Source: Sympetrum striolatum | Lineage: Eukaryota > Arthropoda > Insecta > Odonata > Libellulidae | Direction: 5' to 3' | Assembly: GCA_947579665.1 (NCBI GenBank) | Contig: OX388350.1 | Location: forward strand, 85,331,152 to 85,395,151 | DNA: 64,000 nt | Part shown: positions 48,634-58,949 of the stretch, one piece after another | How positions within the stretch are numbered: position 1 is the first letter of the stretch | Layout: each line of letters starts with the position of its first letter | The notes under the pieces: generated by a model | What the model saw: only the letters and a program-made list of their open reading frames with translations | Databases searched by the model: none | Told to the model about the DNA's origin: nothing | Made by a program: the position numbers and the translations under genes

Positions 48634-49958
48634 ATGGAATCTCTATTGCATTATCAGACATTAGAAACATTGTATTGGGTTTCTAGTGTATCGCCTTTAT
48701 ACGTTGCTTGTAATTCCGTAAAAAACATGACTAATCTGCGAATTAGTCGCTACATTTACGCCACGTTAACGCTACATAATAAAATGATGGAGGAAAAGAA
48801 TGAGTAATTTTCTAGTAAAAAGCAGCATTTAATGGATTTTTTGACAAGAAAACTTCACTTAGAAAGATCCCTAGATGGGCAGGAAGCTCTTACTGTTTAT
48901 CTGAAGAATAGTTTTTTTCCGGCATATCCAAGAAAATGGAAACAAAGTTTCCGTGTTAATGAAAGGTTTATTCTGCGCAATTCCAATTGGCTCAATGTAA
49001 ATATTAATTTTCCTAATATTATTATCCAGAACTTACCAAGTACTTCTATGACCACAGGTACGTATAAAATAGTGATTTGAAATGTTTAGTATTTGAAATT
49101 GATAATTTACATCTAAGAAACGAACAATCGGACTTAAATTAAATTCATTTTGGTAGACGCAAGAGGACGGCCGGAAGTAGATTTCCATTTTTCAAGTGAC
49201 AGATCAAAACGAAGGAAAACAGAAACAAATAGATCCACACTCTCCACAGAGGGTTCTTTCTAGGTGGAAGACAAGGGAACATGTGCAATCTCAGTTGTCA
49301 GGAGAAGATGCATTATCACTAATTATATCTTCTGAGTTGAGTAAAACTCAATATAAAATTCTCCGTGAAACAGCTAAAAGTCATGGTCATAGGCTGTATC
49401 CTAGCTACGAAGCAGTAAAGGAAGCCAAAGTAACTCTTACTTTAGCTATGATGCTTCAATATTGAATACATAAACATTTAATTTTCAGGGATAAACGAGG
49501 ATCTTATAAAAAGATTTGCTACGATCTTAAAGGCAATTTCAAGCTGATTTACTCTGAATGAAAGAGCATTTGACGATTATTGCGGGGCCACAGCAGAGAT
49601 GTATGTAAAGTTGTATCCATGGTACTTTATTTCACCAACAATTCATAAAGTGCTGATTCACGGAGCTAAAATTGCAAAAGAAGCAATTCTACCACTGGGC
49701 CAACTCTCAGAAGAGGCGATAGAAGCAAGAAATAAGGACACGAGGAGATTCCGAGAACGTTTTACAAGGAAACACTCCCGAGTTGCTACGAATGAAGAAT
49801 TAGTGCGAAGATTGCTTCTTACTTCTAATCCACTAATATCTATGTCAGCAAATAGATCCAGGATTCTAAGTAGAGAAGTGAAGCAGCTCCTCATCCTGAA
49901 TGAAGAAGAGGTAATCGCGTATGGAGATGCAGACTCCTCAGACGAGGATTGTATATAA
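48634..49958 (+). pseudogene. Transib (RAG1-related) transposase, internally deleted
   Basis: This would be the element's DDE transposase, related to the RAG1 recombinase core. The N-terminal exon (48634-49057) opens with MESLLHYQTLETLY, has one in-frame stop (after EEKNE), then FLTRKLHLERSLDGQEAL. It ends at CAG|GTACGT. The intron 49058-49156 joins in frame to ARGRPEVDFHFSSDRSKRRK. A frameshift follows, then HRLYPSYEAVKEAK (to about 49435). The C-terminal part (about 49545-49958) has ERAFDDYCG, YPWYFISPTIHKVLIHG and LSEEAIEARNKDTRRFRER. The last resembles the RAG1 region around its final catalytic Glu (SEGNESGNKLFRRFR). The several hundred residues holding the first two catalytic Asp are missing between YEAVKEAK and ERAFDDY. 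Confidence 0.82.
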
Positions 49959-50257
49959 GGCAGAAGGTAAGGTGCAAACTAGAAATTTCTTTAGAGTTAT
50001 TCTTGATTGCATGATTTTGATGATAAATTAGCGATATAGCGATATGAAAGAAAATGCGACGTCATAGACGTAGGAATAGACATATGTCTTAAAATACAGC
50101 CAAATTGGACATTTTCACCGATCACACGGAATGAAACTGGGGTTTTAAATTATGACTTCTCATTTCTAATATTAATAGCGGAAAAACTTTGCTTATAAAC
50201 ATCAAAACATATCATCGAAAAGCGTTGGTACGTTCCTAGTTCCTCTCAAACCGAGAT

Positions 50258-50835
50258 CTTCCCGGAGGGCCATTGGCCGCCGCGCGGATTTGCCCATGCA
50301 GTGTTGTCGAAAATTCGTTATTATTATTGGGGTAGCAAATTGTTGCAAGGTTTTATTTCAGATTCCTCTTCAGAAAGCTTCATAGAATAACGTGGTATAA
50401 ATATCTTCATGTCCCTCGGAGTCCGTCTCAACTATTTTCCTCGCTTTAGGTAAAAAGTTTCTCTAAAACGAGAGTCCACCATTTTGTTGCATAAAATATG
50501 CAATTATTCATTCGCAATCATTAAATTATAGGTTGTGAAAGATAAAGTACAGGTTTATAACGTGGCGTTGTTTTTTATCCAATAACTTACTTTTAATGGA
50601 TTCAGCATCGTTTTGAAGTTGAAGAATTTCTCGAAAAATCGAAGACCGGCATTTTTCGCAAAATTTGGTCAACTTTGACCCCCTGTAGAATTGTAACGCG
50701 TGGGAACCAAGAGAAATTATTTCGTAGTTATATGCAAAATTTATTCAAGAATGACCATGCGAAGTTTCAAAGTCCGCACTCAAACAAACCACTTTCGTAT
50801 TTTTGGCCAGCTTTTTTCGATTCTAGCCCACTGTG
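50258..50835 (-). repeat. Right inverted arm of the Transib element
   Basis: This is the reverse complement partner of 47312-47890. It begins with CTTCCCGGAGGGCCATTGG and ends CTAGCCCACTGTG next to the CGTCG duplication. Confidence 0.92.
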
Positions 50836-50840
50836 CGTCG

Positions 50841-50859
50841 GATTGAAAATGGCTGATGA

Positions 50860-50900
<41 letters not shown>

Positions 50901-50903
50901 TAT
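50841..50903 (+). mobile_element. RTE LINE 3' end with (TA)n tail
   Basis: After the second CGTCG the sequence GATTGAAAATGGCTGATGAC continues the RTE frame (Ile-Glu-Asn-Gly, then stop) broken off at 47311. A (TA)n run follows from 50862 to 50903. The fit of frame and tail supports a nested insertion. Confidence 0.8.
50862..50903. repeat. (TA)n microsatellite
   Basis: This is a TA dinucleotide run with one C interruption, between the RTE 3' end and the Gypsy LTR. It is probably the RTE tail that has expanded. Confidence 0.9.
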
Positions 50904-51256
50904 TGTGACAGATCCTTCCTTGTAAACAGTTTCTCCCTTTATTTCTGTTCGAGACAAATAACAAAATTCAATACAGTGAACAATCGCGTTTTCGAAATGG
51001 TCCAACCTGCCGGTCAACTTGGGGCTGGTTCTTCCGAGTCGTTCCTTCACTTCCTCCACGGCCTTGCCGTCCGAGCTCCTCTGGCCGTCTCCCTCTCTTC
51101 GCCTTCTGCCTTCCTCGTCACACTCACTGCCCTCGGGCGTCCAAATGTCCCATTACAAAAACAAAAAAAAACACTCGCGGAACTCGCAGCACTTGGTTCC
51201 TCTCATTACACAAAAAAAACACAAAATACAACACATAAATGGGGTTTTCTGTTACA
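50904..51256 (-). mobile_element. Ty3/Gypsy 3' LTR (353 bp)
   Basis: Read on the minus strand the LTR begins TGTAACAG and ends CTGTCACA, a typical TG...CA pair. It is preceded on that strand by a polypurine tract (CTCGGGGGGCAA, 51257-51268) and lies downstream of the pol remains. No second LTR copy is found at higher coordinates, so the element has lost its 5' half and no target duplication can be checked. Confidence 0.8.
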
Positions 51257-51268
51257 TTGCCCCCCGAG
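51257..51268 (-). promoter_or_regulatory. Polypurine tract of the Gypsy element
   Basis: CTCGGGGGGCAA on the minus strand lies directly before the LTR start TGTAACAG. This is where plus-strand DNA synthesis is primed in LTR elements. Confidence 0.7.
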
Positions 51269-51541
51269 AAACTTGACATTTTTTTTTCTTTTTCCATTAA
51301 AAAAAAATTGGAAATTTTATCACTTTCTGGTTACATGACAGTACAACAGAAAACTGAAGTTCAATACAAAATAAATACATAATAAACAATAACTGATCTC
51401 ACACTACGATCATTATCTCACTTTTCAAATATATTTTTTAATATTAAATACAGAAAATAACACAATACTTCAAATCATTTTTTTTTTCAAACACAAGGAA
51501 CACCTTCACTTAGTAACACACCAGACGTGTGCTCATGCCCC
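51269..51541. other. Non-coding 3' region of the Gypsy element
   Basis: This A/T-rich stretch lies between the end of the integrase frame and the polypurine tract. No envelope-like frame is present. Confidence 0.5.
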
Positions 51542-54061
51542 CTACTCACGATATAGTATTAAATTGTAAAAATTATAAGTGCCCTTTTCTCTTCCGTCTC
51601 CTTCTAATATACAAGCGTTAGGACCAATCATTCTTTTTATTACATATGGCCCAGTAAATAAATGAAAAAACTTGTGAAACAATTTTAAATTGACATTGGA
51701 TACCTGTGGTGTTCTCAGTAAGACCTCGTCGCCCGCATGAAACACTTTGATAATCTCCTTTTGACACCTTTTTCTTTTCTCCCCACTTCGTTTTAAATTT
51801 CTAGACACGATATTCACAATATTATCGGGATCCACTTCGTCTTCTATAGGTTTGTTTATTGCGTTAGCGAAATCACGCACCGGCTTGACACCAAAATGTG
51901 CTTCGTATGGGGTGATTTTAATACTCTCGTGCGTCACTTCATTAAACCACTTGTTAATGAAAGGTAGCAACTCTATCCAACTGTCGTTTTTTTGTTCACT
52001 ATTAACTCGGAATACGCGAGATAATTCTCGCATTACTCGCTCTGTGGGGTTACTCTGAGGATGCCGAATAGATGAATGTACGCATTTTATCCCCAATTCT
52101 GCTAACCCATCTCTCCAAATCGCACTCGTAAATTGGGTTCCATGGTCTGTCAATACTCTCTTAGGCACACCAGCCAAAGGAATGTAAATTTTTTTCAATT
52201 GCCGCAGACAATTAATTGCTTGCGGCTTATTAATAGGGATCACCAGCGTAAACTTGGAAAACACATCCACTATTACCATTATAATTTTTTTCCCTTTTGC
52301 TTTCGGTAATGGTCCGTATAAATCAATGGCAACTAAATCTCTAGGACAATTTGGAATAATATTTTACATCGGTCCGCTATAACGTCTATTTGGATGTTTA
52401 GTACGCTGACAAACATCACATTTTCTTATACATTTCCGTACAAATCTATTTAAAATTTTTCCAATTGGCCCATTGTAATTTGCCGATTTCCTGCAGTTCT
52501 TTCTCTGGTGCCTCAGTAGTGTTTAACCTGATCTCCGCCAACACAAAATCCCCGTCTTCAGCCAGCAGAGCCGACAAAAAAGTATCACCTTTGAGCTCGC
52601 ACTCCGACCCGCTCGCACAATACGCACGGCTCAACCAGTCGGGGACAACATTTTGAGTTCCGCGACAATATTCAATCGTACAGTCAAATTCCTGGAGCGC
52701 TAATACCCAGCGTGTGAGACGGCTATGATTTAAACGGCAAGTCTGCAGAAATGTTAAGGCGTTGTGATCAGAAATAATTGTTACTTTATTCCCTATAATT
52801 ACAGTGCGCAATTTTTGCAGGGTCCATATGATGGCCAACATTTCCTTTTCCGTCGTAGTATATGCTAATTCAGGTCCCTTTAAGGTGCGACTTAAAAATG
52901 ATATTACCTTCTCTTCGCCGCTGGAATCCCTCTGAAACAAGAGAGCGCCGAGTCCGTAATCCGAACTATCGGTCTGCTAATACAAAGGGCGAGAAAAATC
53001 TGGATAGCAAAGAGTCACCTGGCGCAAAAAGCGGACTTGATTGCCTCGAAAGAAGCTTGGGAGTCGGATGTCCATTCCCATTTATTCCCCTTTTTCAATA
53101 AAGATAAGAGAGGAATGGTGAGGTGAGAGTATTTACTACAAAACTTCGCGTAGTAGTTACATAATCCAAGAAAACCTCGTAGTTGTTTGATGTTTTTTGG
53201 TGCCTCGAACTCCTGAATAGCACGGATATTGCTAGGATCAGGATGAATCCCGTCAGGCGTTAATATATGTCCCACAAACGGAACCTCACGTCGACAGAAT
53301 TGGGATTTCCCAAGGTTTAATGTCATATTCGCCTCGTTCAATTTTTAAAAAACTAATTCCAAATGTTTCAAATGTTGACTAAACGATTTGGAGGTAATCA
53401 AGAGGTCATCGACATAATTAGTCACATACGAACTAAATTCCGGACCCAATATGGAATTCAAACAACTTATGAGTAATGCTCCGCTGTTACGCAGTCCGAA
53501 CGGAACACGATTAAATACATATATTACAGAATCGTATAAAAATGCCGTGAATTTTCTATCTTCTGGATGTATTTCCAGTTGCCAGAAGGCCGAAGTCAAA
53601 TCGGTTGTGGAGAAGCATTTAACTCCATTAAACTTTCTTAACAGGTCATCGACCCGCGGTGGTTCATCCCTTTCTGGAATTGTTACGCTGTTTAATTTAC
53701 GTGCGTCCAGACAAATACGAGCCCGGCCATCCTTCTTTTTTACAATTACTAGAGGGTTTACATACCGACTACTTGCCCTGCTAATGATTCCCATCGCTAG
53801 CATTGACGATATTTGTTCGTCCACTTGACTTTTCCATGCAAACGGTATGGGAAAAGCTTTTGACCTGAATGGGGTTAAGTCAGATACCTTTACATTCATA
53901 TTCCAAGTGGGTAGAATGGTAGAAATCGTAAATAGTAACTTTGATTTTGGAAGTGAATTAGGGAGCGCATTACTTGGAAAAGAGTTCGAATGATGGCTGA
54001 TGGTTCGAAAGAGAAAAAGATGCTCAGAAGATAAGTCTGAATTGAGAGTGATTAATGACAA
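51542..54061 (-). pseudogene. Ty3/Gypsy pol remnant: reverse transcriptase, RNase H, integrase
   Basis: The order on the minus strand is reverse transcriptase (53345-54061 and 53015-53341), RNase H (52446-52940) and integrase (about 51542-52440). The reverse transcriptase has NPLVIVKKKDGRARICLDAR, TTDLTSAFWQLEIHPEDR, FNRVPFGLRNS and an intact YVDDLLI site. The RNase H shows AYTTTEKEMLAIIWTLQKL and SDHNALTFL. The integrase has a zinc-binding segment (KCDVCQRTKHPNR), then DLVAIDLYGPLPKA, LTDHGTQFTSAIW and HPQSNPTERVMRE. Frameshifts near 53343 and 52950 and a stop near 52364 break it. Protease and gag are absent because the element stops at about 54061-54100. Gypsy-type domain order (integrase last) excludes Copia. 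Confidence 0.9.
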
Positions 54062-54109
54062 CTCTGGGAGAAATCTTTGCTTCGAAAAACTCCAACTGAT
54101 AAAGTCACG

Positions 54110-56869
54110 GGTGGAAGAGTATTTTATGGGACAGATATTTCGAAAACATTTCAGGCAATGGAAGCAAAAGGCATAATTCTATTAGTATTAATGAGTTTCC
54201 AGCCATACACATTTTGGTGAGGTTATATTTCAATACAACTCTTTATTACGTGGATGTATATCATAAGAAATTGAACATCTTTTCAGTAACTGTGCTGAAA
54301 TATTCTCAAAACATTGACACCTCCTCTGCCTCAGCTCGTTCCAGTTTTATGTGTACCTTATGAATGTAATCTTGAAAATCTGTTTGAGTGGTATTTTCAA
54401 TCAATTAATGAATAACAATCACGTTATATTTATTCCTTGGGGGAACAAGCATAATGTTTGTAGCACAGAGTTTAATTTTTGAAAAAGTTTTAAAATAGGA
54501 TTCAGCCTCGCAGATACGATCGAATCTACGATAGGAAAAAAGTATCGTGTGATTCCCCCAAAACAGCAGAAGCAGGGTGAGTATGGTTGTCTACATTTGT
54601 GCTTTAAAAAGCTAAACATTGGTATTCTACTTGTCATGGGAAAATTCAACACTCCAAAATTGAAATTGAATTATGGTGGTTGTAATGTCCTTATCATAGA
54701 ATAGGCTTTGATAAAGATGGTGAATAAGAATTAAAAATGTTATACGAGAAAAATGAATAACGATTTACTTTTAAATTGACCAGATAATGAAAAAATGAAA
54801 TAATCAGATAATAATAATCTTGAATTGTCCTAATTCAAATTAGATTGAGTATGAAAGTCTCTTCTTCCATTCTCAAAGTACGATTCTAATATTTGTCGTT
54901 CTGCTTATATTACTATTATTTCCACTTAATATGATTCCAGATTCTTGATGTTTAATATCTCTTCCGAAGATATGTTTTCTTCAATCGTTTTCCAAATCTC
55001 TTTGCCACGAGATCACTACTTTCTTGTGTTCCTTTTCACATTTGAATCATTTTGAACGAATTTAGAACGCAAAGTGTGTACAACACAGTAAAAATTTTTA
55101 AATTTTTAATCGATTGGAGAAGAAGGGTCATGGTCAACGGACCACTTGAGATACATAGGAGGCTTGGAGATATGCAGATGTGGATGAAGAATTGACGTAC
55201 TTATATTGCAAAACATATTAAGCTAAAGCTAAAGCTTAACATATTAAGATAAAGCTAGAGTGGGACCGAGTTCTAAATTAAAGAGCTTATTTGTATCTGT
55301 TGCTGATATCAATGTAGTACAATTTATCGGTGCCAGCACATATCTGTTTGTAATATAAAGGATAGTTCAAAATTGGCTACTTTCTGTTTGAGTCATACTA
55401 AGGTAGTGGACTAAGGTATACATGGATGTGCCTCTGAAGTAAGTGACGGAGTACGATACAAAAATATGCTAAATAACAAAGCGATAAAACAAACAGGATA
55501 TAATATCCAATAAATATTAAATAAAAGTTACAATAAACTGACAATAACTTAATTACTGCCTTTCTGGAACGCATAACCGTTCTGTACTGATATTTTCTCT
55601 AGAAACAGAAAGTATAGATAGGCTTCAGTAATAATAAAAACGGGAGATAAAAGTAAACTTTGAAAATGCTCCTTTATTTCTCTCTCTTATATTCAGGACG
55701 ACATTTCTCCACGGAACGTGATATTTCCGCTCCAGAAGAGTAAATCATGCGAGAGGAGATAAACAAGGAGTGCCGCTTGAAAAGACAATGCCACTTCTCA
55801 TCTGCACGGAGAAGATTGAACGCGGAAATGTTTTATTTTAATCGGTGAAAAAATAAATCGTATCAGATGAAATTTCCACCCCTATATGTAGTTTGTTGAT
55901 TCGTGGAAAGCCCACTTAAAATTTTGGATAATTCTGAAAATAATTTGTGACATAAATCGAATAATACCCACATCTGGGCGGATCATGCGTCCAATGGAGA
56001 CACGGAGTCTCAATCCAGAAACTGATCATTAATAAAAAAATGACGAAGGACTACTGGTTTTGTTTTAAAACGTTTTTATGGCCTTCTAGGATGTCAGACT
56101 AAAGCATATTAATTACCATATGAATGCATTTGGGGTTTCTGATTAATGCGCAGTGAGTTGAATAATGTTGGAAATAAATACTCACATTTATTGATTTGTA
56201 ACCATAATATATTTGCAACCGTGTGAAATATGAAAAAGGAAGCTATCAAAATATTATTTAAAATTAAAATTTGATTGAAATAAATAGCTAACAGCTATGC
56301 ACATGGAAGGGATATAAATTAAAAACAAAACGGGTGTAAATATTCTGAAAGAGTCTACGATTAATTTGCTTAGCGCCGCATAATATGTATTAAAAATCAA
56401 TAGTAATGTTTGAAGATAAGAAAGAGATTGTCTCATCATTCCCTAATAGACCTATGGTGAAGAGGTACATAATGTACGCAAAAGTTGAAAGTAGACGAAA
56501 GCCTTGTGGAAACATTGTCAACTATTTGCAAGTATAAACTTCTACGAACAATGTACGTAGCACACAAACCCATAGAACATCATGTACTACATAACTTTCA
56601 ATAAAAATTAAATATGAAATGTAAAATATAAATTAAAATAATTTAGAAATAATCTAATAACCTGGTTAACTTGTATTTTTTCATTTTTTTCAAATGATTT
56701 GGTGACATTTCTTTTAAATTGTAATCTATTTTCTGTGAAGGTACAGAATTTTCCTGGCTAAGACATTCTAGTAAAATACTCTTACTTTAATGAAACAAAA
56801 ATAAAAATTATTTTTCAATATTTATGTTGGTAGATGTTTTATTTAAGGTGGAATATTTTCTACATGGCA
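54110..56869. other. Unassigned AT-rich sequence
   Basis: I see no gene or element here. A small tandem repeat (AACATATTAAG..AAAGCT twice, about 55208-55258) is the only structure noted. Confidence 0.5.
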
Positions 56870-56873
56870 TTAA

Positions 56874-58942
56874 CCCTCGAGCGCCCACGGTTGCGTATAC
56901 GCAACTGCAATTATAATTTTGCGAATGCAGTCCCTGACACCACAACGCTATTATTATCGATTTATGAATCTCTTAATATGTGCTCAAGACTTCTGTCTAC
57001 AGGTTCCAATGACTTTTTCCTGCCATTAGTCGAGCATAGGGCAGAAAAGGTGGCAGACGTAGATCGCAGTGCAGCTCACGCTCAACATGGATGTACGCTT
57101 GGTGTGAATAGAATTCTAATTTTTATTTCTTGCATTTTCCGGCGCCTATATTGCATGATTTCGTCGACAGATATTATAATGCTACTAACTACATCACTTT
57201 TTGGTGGATTAATTCCTTTATGTTTATGATAGTTGGTCTTGATACATGTGGTTGCGCATACGCAACCACGGGCAGTAATAGTAGCAATAGGGCTCTCTCT
57301 CAAATTCCGGCGATTTCTCATTTCACGCTGCAATTTTTAGTACAAATTTTGCAGTGATGAAGGCAATAACGAGTATCAATGAGCAGAAATTACAATTTTC
57401 AGTGATATTACGTTGAAAGAAGCGATGGATATTCTTGAATCTGATGATATTGACGGTGACATAGAAGCCATTTACATAGAACCTCCGGAATGCAACATCG
57501 CTTCTGATGAAGAAGATGACGCCGGCGAAGTTTACAATTTATCTTGTCGACAATTGAGTGCAGGTGCTGAAGTTGTTTTCCGCGAAATACCTGACGACCT
57601 TTTAGGTGATATCGGGACTGTGACTGCCGTCATTCCTGGAGAGCAGAACTACACTTCCGCAACGCCGAGTGAGTCAACTGCTGCACATAATATGAGTTTT
57701 AAGAAAAGGAGAGATATTTACAAAAAGAAAATAAAAGGTATTCATAATCAAAAGAACCTTGTTTGGGAGGAAAAGGATATCAGGGATTTCCTGCCCCCTT
57801 TTCCGGAACAAAATTACTCTGAGTTTAGGAATAAGTCATGCGTGGAAATGCTCGAAATATTTTTTATTGATGACCTTGTGCAGCATTTAGTGATCGAGAG
57901 CAATAATTATTCGCTCTTCCTGAAATTGCCAAACCAACATATTGAGGAAGATGAGGTCAAAGTTTTTGTTGGCATTCTTTTGCTTTCAAGCTATCACCAA
58001 TTACCATATAAGACAATGTTTTGGGAAGAAAAAAGAATACTCCTTGTGAATTGGTTGCAGACAAAGTGAAACGCTGGTGCAAAAAAACTTGGTAAACGGA
58101 TTGAAATGCAACGGCCACGCATGATTCGAGAATACAATATGGAAGGAACTGATAGAATGGATGAAAATATAAGCAATTGCCGAATCGCTATCAGTGGGAG
58201 AAAATAGTACTGGCAAACTCTAATGTGGATCATTGATGCTGCGGTACAGAATGCATGCGTCTCATTGCGGCATTCAGGGAAGTCTTTGACGCAGGTGCAA
58301 TTCGGTTGAAGCATCGTCCAACGTTATCTTTTGATATACGATATGGCAAGCCTTACCGGAAAGGAAAACGATGGAATTTAAAAAATAGAGCCGCTTCGGA
58401 AGAACTGCGATTTGATTCGATCGGCCATTTAATTGTGAAAGGTGATTAAAGAAGACGTGAATGTGCAGGAGAGTTTTGTGAAACAATATGTCAAACATCA
58501 TGAAGGAAGTGCAATGTTGGTTTGTGCGTATATTGATTTGAGAAGTACCACATCTTTGCGAACAGTTCTTAGAAATACTATATGTTTTTGTACCATTACA
58601 ACTAATTATTTGTTTATTTTATAAACATTTAACACATTTGCGGAAAAAATAAGTATATATAAATATTGAATTGAGTGAGTATGCTTAAAATTTATTTGAC
58701 GAAAAATAAATGTTTACAACAGGTAATATGTTGCCTGACATTGTTGGTATGGCGTTTGACGCTCACTGACCGGAACCCGCATGGAGAACGCCACGGTTGC
58801 GTATACGCAACCACTATTTATTACAAAACAATATTACTTGTTATTAAAAATTATATTTATTCAATAGTATGAATTCAATACAAACTGTAATAACACAAAA
58901 TCCATACATATATAAGGAAAAATATCTGTGGGCGTTCGAGGG
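56874..58942 (+). mobile_element. piggyBac-type DNA transposon, second family (2.07 kb)
   Basis: TTAA flanks both sides (56870-56873 and 58943-58946). The ends match as inverted repeats: CCCTCGAGCGCCCAC at left, CCCTCGAACGCCCAC at right. The palindrome GGTTGCGTATACGCAACC or a variant occurs near the left end (56889-56906), in the middle (57250-57267) and near the right end (58795-58812). The layout parallels the element at 9152 although the sequences are unrelated. The transposase between is internally deleted. Confidence 0.93.
57365..58620 (+). pseudogene. piggyBac transposase remnant (core deleted)
   Basis: The long frame 57398-58069 begins ITLKEAMDILESDD and has an acidic N-terminus (IEAIYIEPPE). 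It then has the start of the DDE_Tnp_1_7 domain (FRNKSCVEMLEIFFIDDLV, DEVKVFVGILLLSSYHQLPY). A Met in another frame at 57378 (MSRNYNF) suggests a one-base insertion lost the start. After the stop at 58069 another frame gives MIREYNMEGTDRMDENIS, which carries the last catalytic Asp. WIIDAAVQNA and YGKPYRKGKRW follow, in yet another frame. The middle, with the first two catalytic Asp, is gone. No clear C-terminal Cys finger is found, though FVKQYVKHHEGSAMLVCAYI may be related. Confidence 0.85.
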
Positions 58943-58949
58943 TTAAGCC

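Larger units (their letters stand above)
47312..50835 (+). mobile_element. Transib-type DNA transposon (3.5 kb, long inverted arms)
   Basis: The element begins CACTGTGGGCTAGAATCG and ends with the reverse complement of CACAGTGGGCTAGAATCG. The terminal CACAGTG is the same heptamer as in V(D)J recombination signals, and an A-rich nonamer-like tract (CCAAAAATA) starts 22 bases further in. It is flanked by CGTCG duplications and sits in the RTE LINE. Inverted arms of about 579 bp enclose a 2.4-kb centre with transposase remains. The arms are nearly identical to each other, which argues for recent movement, probably driven by a transposase encoded elsewhere because the coding region here is defective. 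Confidence 0.88.

Noticed and set aside
53451..53828. 125-codon plus-strand frame
   Set aside because: It is the antisense shadow of the Gypsy reverse transcriptase.
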